From: Bacillota bacterium
Lineage (GTDB): Bacteria > Bacillota > Clostridia > Peptostreptococcales > Anaerovoracaceae
Direction: 5' to 3'
Length of the DNA stretch: 58,500 nucleotides
NCBI GenBank assembly: GCA_905372035.1
Contig: CAJPNN010000003.1
Span: 1 to 58,500 of the forward strand
Shown piece after piece: positions 51,453-58,500 of this stretch. Each line of letters begins with the position of its first letter. The stretch's first letter is position 1. Position numbers and translations under genes: made by a program. The notes beneath the pieces are model-generated. The model ran no database searches. It was not told the DNA's origin and saw nothing but the letters and a program-made list of their open reading frames with translations.

Positions 51453-53990
51453 TTAAACATCTTTTACATTTTTTACGCTTCCCGAACGCACCACTCCCAG
51501 CAATGCTATCAATACCCCCGGTAATACTCTGTTATTTTTATAAACTATATATTTATTTGTCCAAAAAGGATGATACTTTTCTTTATACCCTCTAAGTCCC
51601 TTAAAATTATATACTTTGTTCCCATAGTCATATACGTAAGAAAGCAATTTATCTATTCCATGAGAATACGGTTTGTTCCCGACATTCGCCATAGGTGCCA
51701 TCCCTAGATTGAAATATTTATAACCCTGCTCTTTTCCCCAATCGAAAAGAGATATAAATGTGCTGTCCATTACTCCCGCAGGTGAATCACTCCTGAATCT
51801 CATAAGATCTATAGATAAAACCTCACTTCCATAGACCGGCAATATCGTTGCAAACGCTTCGATTCTTTCTTCCGATTTAAGAATCGCCACCGGAGCTTTA
51901 GATATATATTCCTCATCAAAAAATCCCAAAGAAAAACACATTTCGCTTCTTCCCCCGAGCCATTGGTCTGAAATCACCCTAAGCTCGTTTATAAAATCTT
52001 CTCCGAAAGGCGGGGCTACAACCTCAAAAGTCATCCCCGATTTTTCAAATTTATTTCTAATTTGTCTAAGTCCGTGGTTTTTTCTCCCCACATAGCTGAA
52101 ATCCGCAAGTTTGACCATTGCATCTTCACCGATTTTGAGAAAACTGAACCCTTGGTTGCAATACACTTCCAAATTTTCTCCCGCAATTTCATAAAAACTT
52201 ACGATCATGTCATGTTCAGTCGCAAAGTCCACAATTTCTTCAATAGCTTCTTCAAAATTTTCTCTGTTCCCTATAGGATCGCCAAGTACGAATATATTGT
52301 CTCCTGACGGTCTGTAAAGCATTATTACATCACCTTTTGAATTATAAAACACATTTTTGTCTTTAAGATAAAGCAGATGTGTATATTCATTTCCTCCATA
52401 CTTTTCAACAAACTCTTTAAACTTTTCGTAATCATCTTCCGTAAGATTTTCCAAAGAGAGTTTGGCGGTTCTTCCAAACAGAATCAGCAGTGAAACCGCT
52501 ATAACCGTTATAGTAAAGAGAAGAAACTGATATGTCTTTAAATGCCAGTCCGAAGGATCCGCCGGCAAATCCTCAAATTTATGCACATAAAATAAATACA
52601 CCGCAGGTACGGAAATACAAAGCAATACACTTTCCGCTATATTTTTCAACTCTATCATAAGACTGCTCTTATTGAAATATTTCGCATTATATCCTAATAT
52701 CGCGGCAAATACCGCCAAACACAAAGCTTCTTCATAATCCATGCCTTTTATTATGCAGCCCAAAGAACCTATAACTAAAAGTCCCATTGTGATACTGTGT
52801 ATTCTTCCGACTCTTGATGCGATTCCTTTTGAAAAAACTATCAGCATCGCCCCGATGATAAACATTCCCAGTTTTATAGTGAACAGCATGGGTCCCGGAA
52901 TTACCGAATTCATAATTTGTGCCCTTATATAAATCGCAGGTGAAATAACCGATAATATTACCATCACTCCGCATGCAAAAGTCCCTATAGCCAAAAGAGC
53001 GGATACTGTCATATTTTTTATTCCGTCCGGTATACCGTTCCATTTTCTCCCTATCCACTTTCCTACTACGATCAAAACGGAAATGAGCCACGGAATCAGA
53101 TAGTATGAAAATCTGTATATAAATATACTTAATAATATATTATTGCTGTTGAATCCCACGGCACCGAACAGAGCCAGACACGTAACATCAAATGTTCCCA
53201 ACCCCGACGGGATAAAGCTTATCAGTCCTATGGTTACCGATACTCCGTATACAAAGAAACACAAAAACAAATTTGCTCTCGGCTCGAACATTTTTATTGC
53301 TATGGTAAAGAATATTGCCGCCACAGCCCAATCTACCAATGACGCTATAAACATCTCCGCTTTTTCGGGATATGACATCCTTGCAAGAGGAGTTTGCCTA
53401 AAATCAAGCTTTCCGATCTTTATCTTTCCTCCAAAAAAATATATCGGAATATACAGGCACATAACAGCCGGAACTATAATATATTTTAAACTGTGTGACA
53501 TCAATGCTTCCGGAAGTGCAGTAACAACCAGCGCAAACAAACCTAAAAGATTTGCAAGCCAAACTTTTACACTTATTTCAAACGCTTTTTCATCATCAAC
53601 TCCTATCGTTCTGTAGAAATTATTTCTGATAGTTCCTCCCGTAAGTCCTCCGAGCCCTACGAAATTATTAAATGCCTGTGAAAGCCATCCTATTGTTATG
53701 ACGTCAAACCAGCTTGCACTTATTTTTTCATATCTTTTGACCACAATATCGTAAAGACCCGTAGCAAGAAAAGCAAGGACTCCTCCAAGGCATATAACGA
53801 TCAATTTACTCGTGTTGTACATTTCGAGCAAATGCTTCATTTTACTGAAATCAAGACCGACTATTTCATTTCTTGCAACAATTATAACGCAAATTGCCAT
53901 AAAAGTATAAAAACATATTTTTATCTTCTTTTTTTTAGACGCCGACAAACTTTTAAACTTTTCAACTATTCCCTTTTTCTCTTCTCCCAT
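51453..53990 (-). CDS. mprF: MprF-type aminoacyl-phosphatidylglycerol synthase/flippase
   Basis: A protein of 845 residues. The N-terminal half holds about 14 membrane helices forming the flippase (QAFNNFVGLGGLTGGTIRNN, IPSGLGTFDVTCLALFG). The C-terminal cytosolic DUF2156 GNAT-fold synthase (about 520-830) has YRPSGDNIFVLGDPIG, FLKIGEDAMV, FSLGFFDEEY, and YFNLGMAPMANVG. It transfers lysine or alanine from aminoacyl-tRNA to phosphatidylglycerol and flips the product, lowering surface charge against cationic peptides. The RBS is weak. The length is normal for the family. Confidence 0.94.
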   Translation of the reverse strand: MGEEKKGIVEKFKSLSASKKKKIKICFYTFMAICVIIVARNEIVGLDFSKMKHLLEMYNTSKLIVICLGGVLAFLATGLYDIVVKRYEKISASWFDVITIGWLSQAFNNFVGLGGLTGGTIRNNFYRTIGVDDEKAFEISVKVWLANLLGLFALVVTALPEALMSHSLKYIIVPAVMCLYIPIYFFGGKIKIGKLDFRQTPLARMSYPEKAEMFIASLVDWAVAAIFFTIAIKMFEPRANLFLCFFVYGVSVTIGLISFIPSGLGTFDVTCLALFGAVGFNSNNILLSIFIYRFSYYLIPWLISVLIVVGKWIGRKWNGIPDGIKNMTVSALLAIGTFACGVMVILSVISPAIYIRAQIMNSVIPGPMLFTIKLGMFIIGAMLIVFSKGIASRVGRIHSITMGLLVIGSLGCIIKGMDYEEALCLAVFAAILGYNAKYFNKSSLMIELKNIAESVLLCISVPAVYLFYVHKFEDLPADPSDWHLKTYQFLLFTITVIAVSLLILFGRTAKLSLENLTEDDYEKFKEFVEKYGGNEYTHLLYLKDKNVFYNSKGDVIMLYRPSGDNIFVLGDPIGNRENFEEAIEEIVDFATEHDMIVSFYEIAGENLEVYCNQGFSFLKIGEDAMVKLADFSYVGRKNHGLRQIRNKFEKSGMTFEVVAPPFGEDFINELRVISDQWLGGRSEMCFSLGFFDEEYISKAPVAILKSEERIEAFATILPVYGSEVLSIDLMRFRSDSPAGVMDSTFISLFDWGKEQGYKYFNLGMAPMANVGNKPYSHGIDKLLSYVYDYGNKVYNFKGLRGYKEKYHPFWTNKYIVYKNNRVLPGVLIALLGVVRSGSVKNVKDV

Positions 53991-54057
53991 GGTTGGAATT
54001 CAAACCCCTTTATAAAAAATAATTCAATTAAAATCATTCATTTTTTCATTAGTATAT

Positions 54058-54086
54058 ATTGTACCATCACCACATCTATTATACAA
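54058..54086 (-). promoter_or_regulatory. Candidate promoter of the mprF-LCP operon
   Basis: On the minus strand, TTGTAT (54086-54081) and TACAAT (54063-54058) are 17 bp apart, giving a leader of about 60 nt before mprF. A second TATAAT-like site lies just upstream. The rest of the 53991-54221 gap serves the divergent aminopeptidase gene and holds no other clear signal. Confidence 0.4.
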
Positions 54087-54221
54087 TAATCTTAACATTA
54101 AAATTACTTTACAAATACGGAGGATTCATATAGATGCTCCCATGGGATACAGGGCGATTTTCAATGTTAATATACAATTTAAATTTATGCTACAGTCTTT
54201 ACCGGAGGATCATGAAATACT

Positions 54222-56030
54222 ATGAATCAAATTTATTCAACTGTCAAAGAAAAGCTTGCCGCATTAAGAAATGAAATGAAAAAAGAGGGTATTGATATCT
54301 ATGTGATCCCTACTGATGATTATCACGGAAGTGAATATGTATCTTCATATTTTAAAGCAAGAGAATATATGTCCGGATTTACCGGCTCGGCGGGAACGCT
54401 GGCAGTATCAAAGGATTCCGCCATACTGTGGGCTGATGGAAGATATTTTATACAGGCGGAAAAAGAACTTTACGGAAGCGAAATAAAATTATATAAAATG
54501 GGTGAACCCAAAGTTCCTACGCCGGACGAATATATAAAGTCAAAGATATCCGAAGGTTTGTTGATCGGTTTTGACGGCAGAGTGATTACCGCAAAACAAG
54601 GCGCTATGTGGGAAAGCACAGCCTTCGAGAACGGGATATCAATATATGGAGATATCGACTTAATAGACAGAGTTTGGCATGCCAGGCCGCAACTTCCCGA
54701 CGGGAAAACTTTTTTAATACCGGATAAACTTTCCGGAGAATCTACCGCTTCAAAACTCGAAAGATTGCGCAAAAAAATCAAAGCCGCAGGTGCATCATGC
54801 CATCTCACTTCAACTTTGGATGAAATTGCATGGTTATACAATATGCGTGGAAGTGACGTTCTTCACACACCGGTATTTTTAAGTTACACCATAATTTTCG
54901 AAAATCACTGCATACTCTATATAGATGAAAATAAATTGGATGAGCCTTGCAGAAAACATCTTAAAAAGAATAACATAAATATACTTCCATATGAACAGAT
55001 CTATACAGATCTTAAAAATCTTGACAAAAACCACAATGTCCTCATTGATACAAGCCGTATAAACTACAGCATAAAAACTATGATTCCTGATGATCAGAAA
55101 ACTATAAATTCGCCGAACCCTATACAACTTATGAAGGCTCTTAAAAATGATGTGGAGCAAAAAAACATTCGCAATGCCTATTTAAAAGACGGCATAGCTT
55201 GTACTAAATTTATGTTTTGGTTAAAAACGAATGTCGGCAAAATCCCTATGGACGAAATATCCGTAGCCGATTATTTGGAATCTTTAAGGCGAGAGCAGCC
55301 GGGATTTATTGACTTAAGTTTCAGCACCATATGTGCTTATAAAGAACACGCAGCCATGATGCATTATTCAGCATCTTTTGAATCCAAATCTCAAATACTG
55401 CCCGAACACATGCTTTTAGTAGACTCCGGAGCACACTATGATACGGGGACCACTGATATAACTCGTACATTTGTATTAGGCAATATTTCTTCCGAGTTAA
55501 AAACACATTTTACAACTGTTTTGCGCTCCATGATCTCTCTTGCAAAAGCAAAATTTCTTGAAGGTGCCACAGGCGGTAATTTAGATGTTTTAGCAAGAGA
55601 ACCCATATGGCAACTCGATATCGATTATAAGTGCGGAACGGGACACGGCGTAGGCTATATTTTGAGCGTGCATGAAGGTCCTGCCGCTTTCAGATGGCAA
55701 ACCGGCAAAGATCAAAGCGCCAATATCCCGTTACAAAGCGGCATGACCCTGACGGATGAGCCCGGAATCTATATTGAAGGTTCTCACGGTATTCGGCTTG
55801 AAAATCAACTGTTCGTAAAAAAAGCGGAAAAAACCGTGTTCGGACAATTCATGGATTTTGAAACGGTGACATTGTGCCCAATTGATATAGACGGAATAAT
55901 ACCTGAAATTATGGCACCGGAAGAAAAAGCATTTTTAAATTCCTACCATAAAAATGTATATAAAAAACTTTCTCCGTTTTTATCGGAGGAAGAAAACGAG
56001 TGGTTAAAGATTTATACAAGGGAAATATAA
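54222..56030 (+). CDS. Xaa-Pro aminopeptidase (M24B, aminopeptidase P)
   Basis: A protein of 602 residues, the long three-domain form: two creatinase-N domains (about 8-140 and 160-305) and the M24 pita-bread domain (about 315-535) with a C-terminal extension. Metal-binding motifs are LLVDSGAHYDTGTTDITRTF, GTGHGVGYILSVHEGP, LTDEPGIYIEG and HGIRLENQL. It cleaves N-terminal Xaa-Pro bonds with two Mn or Co ions. The GGAGG at 54204-54208 is 13 nt from the ATG; an out-of-frame ATG at 54212 sits closer. A LUD gene follows. Confidence 0.94.
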   Translation: MNQIYSTVKEKLAALRNEMKKEGIDIYVIPTDDYHGSEYVSSYFKAREYMSGFTGSAGTLAVSKDSAILWADGRYFIQAEKELYGSEIKLYKMGEPKVPTPDEYIKSKISEGLLIGFDGRVITAKQGAMWESTAFENGISIYGDIDLIDRVWHARPQLPDGKTFLIPDKLSGESTASKLERLRKKIKAAGASCHLTSTLDEIAWLYNMRGSDVLHTPVFLSYTIIFENHCILYIDENKLDEPCRKHLKKNNINILPYEQIYTDLKNLDKNHNVLIDTSRINYSIKTMIPDDQKTINSPNPIQLMKALKNDVEQKNIRNAYLKDGIACTKFMFWLKTNVGKIPMDEISVADYLESLRREQPGFIDLSFSTICAYKEHAAMMHYSASFESKSQILPEHMLLVDSGAHYDTGTTDITRTFVLGNISSELKTHFTTVLRSMISLAKAKFLEGATGGNLDVLAREPIWQLDIDYKCGTGHGVGYILSVHEGPAAFRWQTGKDQSANIPLQSGMTLTDEPGIYIEGSHGIRLENQLFVKKAEKTVFGQFMDFETVTLCPIDIDGIIPEIMAPEEKAFLNSYHKNVYKKLSPFLSEEENEWLKIYTREI

Positions 56031-56074
56031 AACCTCATATCTTAATTAGCCTATATAAAGGGGGGGCGATAATA

Positions 56075-56683
56075 ATGGATATAAATGCTGTAAAAAAGGC
56101 ATTTGAAAAAAATCGTTATTCTGTAAGCATTTTTTCAAATGCATCTGAAGCGGCAAAATATCTGGATGAGAAGATAGATAATCATACCGTAGGCTTTGGA
56201 GATTCCGCTACCATGCACAAAATGGGGTTATATGATCTTCTGTCCAAACATAATACCGTTCACGATCCGTTCCAAAGCAAAGACAATGATGAATTTCTTG
56301 AAATAGCAACACGATGTCTCACTACAGAAATCTTTCTTACTTCTGTAAATGCCGCCTCTGAAAAGGGAGAGATGGTAAACATTGACGGCACCGGCAATAG
56401 AGTCGCCGGATCACTTTTTGGACATGAAAAAGTCTATTTTATATTCGGCACAAATAAAATAGCACCTACTTTGGATGATGCAATATGGCGTGCAAGAAAT
56501 ATCGCAGCTCCCCAAAATTCAAAAAAATATAATCTCAGAACACCTTGCGTTATAAGAGGAGATAAATGTTATGATTGTGCAAGTCCCGATCGCATATGCA
56601 ACACATTAAACATATATTTAAAAAAAATGAACGACATAGACGATGTGGAAATCATAATAATTGATGAAAACCTCGGTTTCTAA
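56075..56683 (+). CDS. LUD-domain protein
   Basis: A protein of 202 residues of the LUD (LutC-like, formerly DUF162) family. It has VGFGDSATMHKMGL, IFGTNKIAPTLDDAIWRARN and the C-terminal cysteine cluster DKCYDCASPDRIC found in a stand-alone clostridial subfamily. LutABC members oxidise lactate, but no LutA or LutB is near, so the role is open. The ATG at 56075 follows AAGGGGGG; the frame extends to 56000 inside the preceding gene. It ends in a strong terminator. Confidence 0.88.
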   Translation: MDINAVKKAFEKNRYSVSIFSNASEAAKYLDEKIDNHTVGFGDSATMHKMGLYDLLSKHNTVHDPFQSKDNDEFLEIATRCLTTEIFLTSVNAASEKGEMVNIDGTGNRVAGSLFGHEKVYFIFGTNKIAPTLDDAIWRARNIAAPQNSKKYNLRTPCVIRGDKCYDCASPDRICNTLNIYLKKMNDIDDVEIIIIDENLGF

Positions 56684-56727
56684 ATAAACAGGTGTGGGAT
56701 ATTTGAAATCCCACACCTGTTTATTTT
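56683..56727. terminator. Bidirectional terminator between the LUD gene and hcp
   Basis: AATAAACAGGTGTGGGAT (56683-56700) and ATCCCACACCTGTTTATT (56708-56725) form a perfect 18-bp stem with a 7-nt loop, followed by TTTT on the plus strand and by T-rich sequence on the minus strand. It serves two convergent genes. Confidence 0.8.
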
Positions 56728-56754
56728 CTGAATTCACATCACCGGTTCACAGTA

Positions 56755-58389
56755 CTATATTTCAAAAATCTTCAAATCTTCTTCCACTGTAGATATCCCT
56801 GCTATTCCGAAATTTTCAACAAGCACGTTTGTAACATTCGGAGAAAGAAATCCCGGAAGCGTAGGTCCTAAGTGGATGTTTTTAACACCCAGATATAATA
56901 ATGCCAACAATACAATTACCGCTTTCTGTTCATACCAGGCTATATTATATGAAATCGGCAGATCATTTATATCTTCAAGTCCGAAAACTTCCTTGAGTTT
57001 TAATGCAATCAACGCCAAAGAATATGAATCGTTACACTGCCCGGCATCAAGTACACGTGGAATTCCTCCAATATCTCCGAGAGCAAGTTTGTTATATCTG
57101 TATTTCGCACAACCTGCGGTCAAAATTACAGTATCTTTAGGAAGTGCTTTTGCAAATTCTTCATAATAGGATCTACCTTTCATTCTTCCGTCGCAACCGC
57201 CCATAACAACAAATTTCCTTATAGCTCCCGACTTTACAGCTTCAACAACTTTATCCGCCAACTTAAATACCTGCTCGTGAGCAAATCCTCCTACAATATG
57301 ACCCGTTTCAATTTCATCCGGGCTGTCGCAAATTTTTGCAAGCTCTATTATTTCCGTAAAATCCTTATTTTCCCCAACATCTCCCGGGATATGTCTGCAC
57401 CCGGGATATCCCGCCGCTCCGGTAGTAAAGAGCCTGTGCTTATAACTTTCCTTTACAGGGATTATACAATTAGTAGTCATAAGTATCGGTCCTCTGAAAC
57501 TTTCAAACTCCCGTCCTTGCTGCCACCATGCATTACCGTAGTTTCCCACAAAATTATCATACTTTTTGAAAAACGGATAATAATGTGCAGGGAGCATCTC
57601 CGAATGTGTATAAACATCAACACCCGTTCCCTTCGTCTGCTCAAGGAGCATCTCCAAATCTTTGAGGTCATGTCCGGAAATAAGGATTCCCGGATTGTTT
57701 CTTACTCCTATAGAAACCTGTGTGATTTCAGGGTCTCCATATGTTCCCCTGTTCGCACTGTCCAAAAGTGCCATGCCTTTAACTCCCGCTTCCCCTGTTT
57801 TCAATGTTAATGCCACAAGATCATCAACAGACATATTGTCATCAAGAAGTGCCGCCAAAGCATCCTGTATAAATTCATCCACTTCTTCATCATCTGCAAA
57901 TAGGACGTTGGCATGCTTGCTGTACGCGGAAAGTCCTTTAACACCATATGTGATAAGTTCTCTCAAACTTCTGATATCCTCATTTTCGGTAGAAAGTACC
58001 CCTACGGCCTTTCCTTTATCAGCCCAATAATTCCTGTCTCTATTTAAGTCCAATGCGGCTTCCGGTGCTCCCGAAATATTTACGAGTTCTTGTAGAAGCT
58101 TTTCTTTAATATCTATAGTTTTTTCTATCCTTTCATTTATAGCTTCAAGATCAAAGTTGGCATTGGTTATAGTAACGAACAAATTATACGTAACCAGACG
58201 GTTTACTTCTTTGGAAACTTCTTTCCCGATATTTCTCAGCTTTGTCGTTACCCATGAAACTCCTTTTGTGTGCCACACCAAAAAATCCTGTGCGACTGCA
58301 ACTTCCGGCTTTTTACCGCAAACGCCTACCGTGCTGCACCCTTTCCCTCCGGCTGTTTCCTGACACTGATAACAAAACATACTACTCAT
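56755..58389 (-). CDS. hcp: Hybrid cluster protein (hydroxylamine reductase)
   Basis: A protein of 544 residues. The N-terminal CYQCQETAGGKGCSTVGVC gives Cys-X2-Cys-X8-Cys-X5-Cys, the spacing of class I Hcp with a [4Fe-4S] cluster typical of strict anaerobes. Hybrid-cluster ligands lie in GHDLKDLEML, HSEMLPAHYYP, TTNCIIP, GAAGYPGCRHI, GGCDGR, TAGCAKYRYNK and DAGQCNDSYS. It reduces hydroxylamine in vitro and NO or S-nitrosothiols in vivo. The ATG at 58389 follows AGGTG. The 58390-58500 flank has no clear promoter or operator. Confidence 0.95.
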   Translation of the reverse strand: MSSMFCYQCQETAGGKGCSTVGVCGKKPEVAVAQDFLVWHTKGVSWVTTKLRNIGKEVSKEVNRLVTYNLFVTITNANFDLEAINERIEKTIDIKEKLLQELVNISGAPEAALDLNRDRNYWADKGKAVGVLSTENEDIRSLRELITYGVKGLSAYSKHANVLFADDEEVDEFIQDALAALLDDNMSVDDLVALTLKTGEAGVKGMALLDSANRGTYGDPEITQVSIGVRNNPGILISGHDLKDLEMLLEQTKGTGVDVYTHSEMLPAHYYPFFKKYDNFVGNYGNAWWQQGREFESFRGPILMTTNCIIPVKESYKHRLFTTGAAGYPGCRHIPGDVGENKDFTEIIELAKICDSPDEIETGHIVGGFAHEQVFKLADKVVEAVKSGAIRKFVVMGGCDGRMKGRSYYEEFAKALPKDTVILTAGCAKYRYNKLALGDIGGIPRVLDAGQCNDSYSLALIALKLKEVFGLEDINDLPISYNIAWYEQKAVIVLLALLYLGVKNIHLGPTLPGFLSPNVTNVLVENFGIAGISTVEEDLKIFEI

Positions 58390-58500
58390 TTTATACACCT
58401 CACAATCTTAAAATATACTGTCGAAGTCAATTTTGCAGACTATTTTCACGCAATCATTTTATATAGCCTTATATAACTTAACGACCCCAATTTTTTTAAT

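Noticed and set aside
54134..54274. 46-codon frame upstream of and overlapping the aminopeptidase gene
   Set aside because: An RBS-like GGAGG precedes it, but the peptide is unremarkable and overlaps the real start; no attenuator structure follows.
58390..58500. Search for an FNR/HcpR-like palindrome upstream of hcp
   Set aside because: TTGACTTCGACAG near 58421-58433 is not a convincing inverted repeat and does not match the 31362-31383 palindrome.
1..58500. CRISPR arrays, tRNA or rRNA genes, prophage or intact transposase genes
   Set aside because: No regularly spaced repeats, no tRNA TTCGA-type arm with a matching cloverleaf, and no transposase or phage proteins were seen in any frame.

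Overview
The window reads as chromosome of a low-GC, Gram-positive, strictly anaerobic Firmicute of the Clostridia. The evidence is an EtfAB/acyl-CoA dehydrogenase module, a class I hybrid cluster protein (Hcp), a T-box leader, NiaR and BirA operators, SLH and LCP envelope proteins, MprF, TTG/GTG starts and strong AGGAGG ribosome binding sites. A member of the Peptostreptococcales/Anaerovoracaceae side of the Clostridia would fit, but that placement is inference. I see no tRNA, rRNA, CRISPR array, prophage or intact insertion sequence.

Layout. 1-5.0 kb (+): a PTS_EIIC_2-type membrane protein and the niacin repressor NiaR behind a NiaR-like operator/promoter, an M18 aminopeptidase, and a guaB whose product matches, from memory, the IMP dehydrogenase of the protozoan Tritrichomonas foetus. 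5.2-9.7 kb: a hypoxanthine/uracil-DNA glycosylase (-), then bioY-bioB-bioD-bioA (+) behind a BirA operator. 9.9-12.5 kb (-): Mrp-type Fe-S carrier ATPase, ketopantoate reductase-like protein and a MerR regulator. 12.6-18.5 kb (-): a seven-gene catabolic operon made of three beta-aminoacyl-CoA ammonia-lyase-like hotdog proteins, a class III CoA-transferase, an acyl-CoA dehydrogenase, EtfB and EtfA. 18.8-20.4 kb (-): scpA-scpB and a small membrane protein. 20.6-23.3 kb (+): a DHHW/MBOAT O-acetylation pair. 23.4-27.3 kb (-): two ABC-2 export systems, the second with an AbrB-type switch protein.

27.5-28.4 kb (+): two orphan small membrane proteins. 28.5-30.4 kb (-): a stand-alone TrpB2-type tryptophan synthase behind a T-box with a UGG specifier. 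30.5-32.2 kb (-): hemerythrin, DUF1858 and 1-Cys peroxiredoxin genes, with a CRP/FNR-like palindrome. 32.3-40.1 kb (-): rpmE, prfA, tsaC/sua5, rpiB, upp, tyrS, apbE and an acyl-CoA synthetase. 40.3-42.9 kb (-): a large SLH plus BspA-like leucine-rich-repeat surface protein. 43.2-47.4 kb (-): glpX, rho, a DUF1385 gene and prmC. 47.5-54.0 kb (-): MprF, a divergent nucleotide-sugar epimerase and two LCP proteins. 54.2-56.7 kb (+): aminopeptidase P and a LUD protein. 56.8-58.4 kb (-): hcp.

The most interesting unit is the 12.6-18.5 kb operon. It contains every step needed to activate a beta-amino acid (or similar beta-substituted acid) to its CoA ester, eliminate ammonia, reduce the enoyl-CoA with ETF and recycle CoA from the product. 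That would be a compact reductive amino-acid fermentation branch. Its ammonia-lyase paralogues have complementary motif losses, which suggests a heteromeric enzyme. The substrate is unknown.
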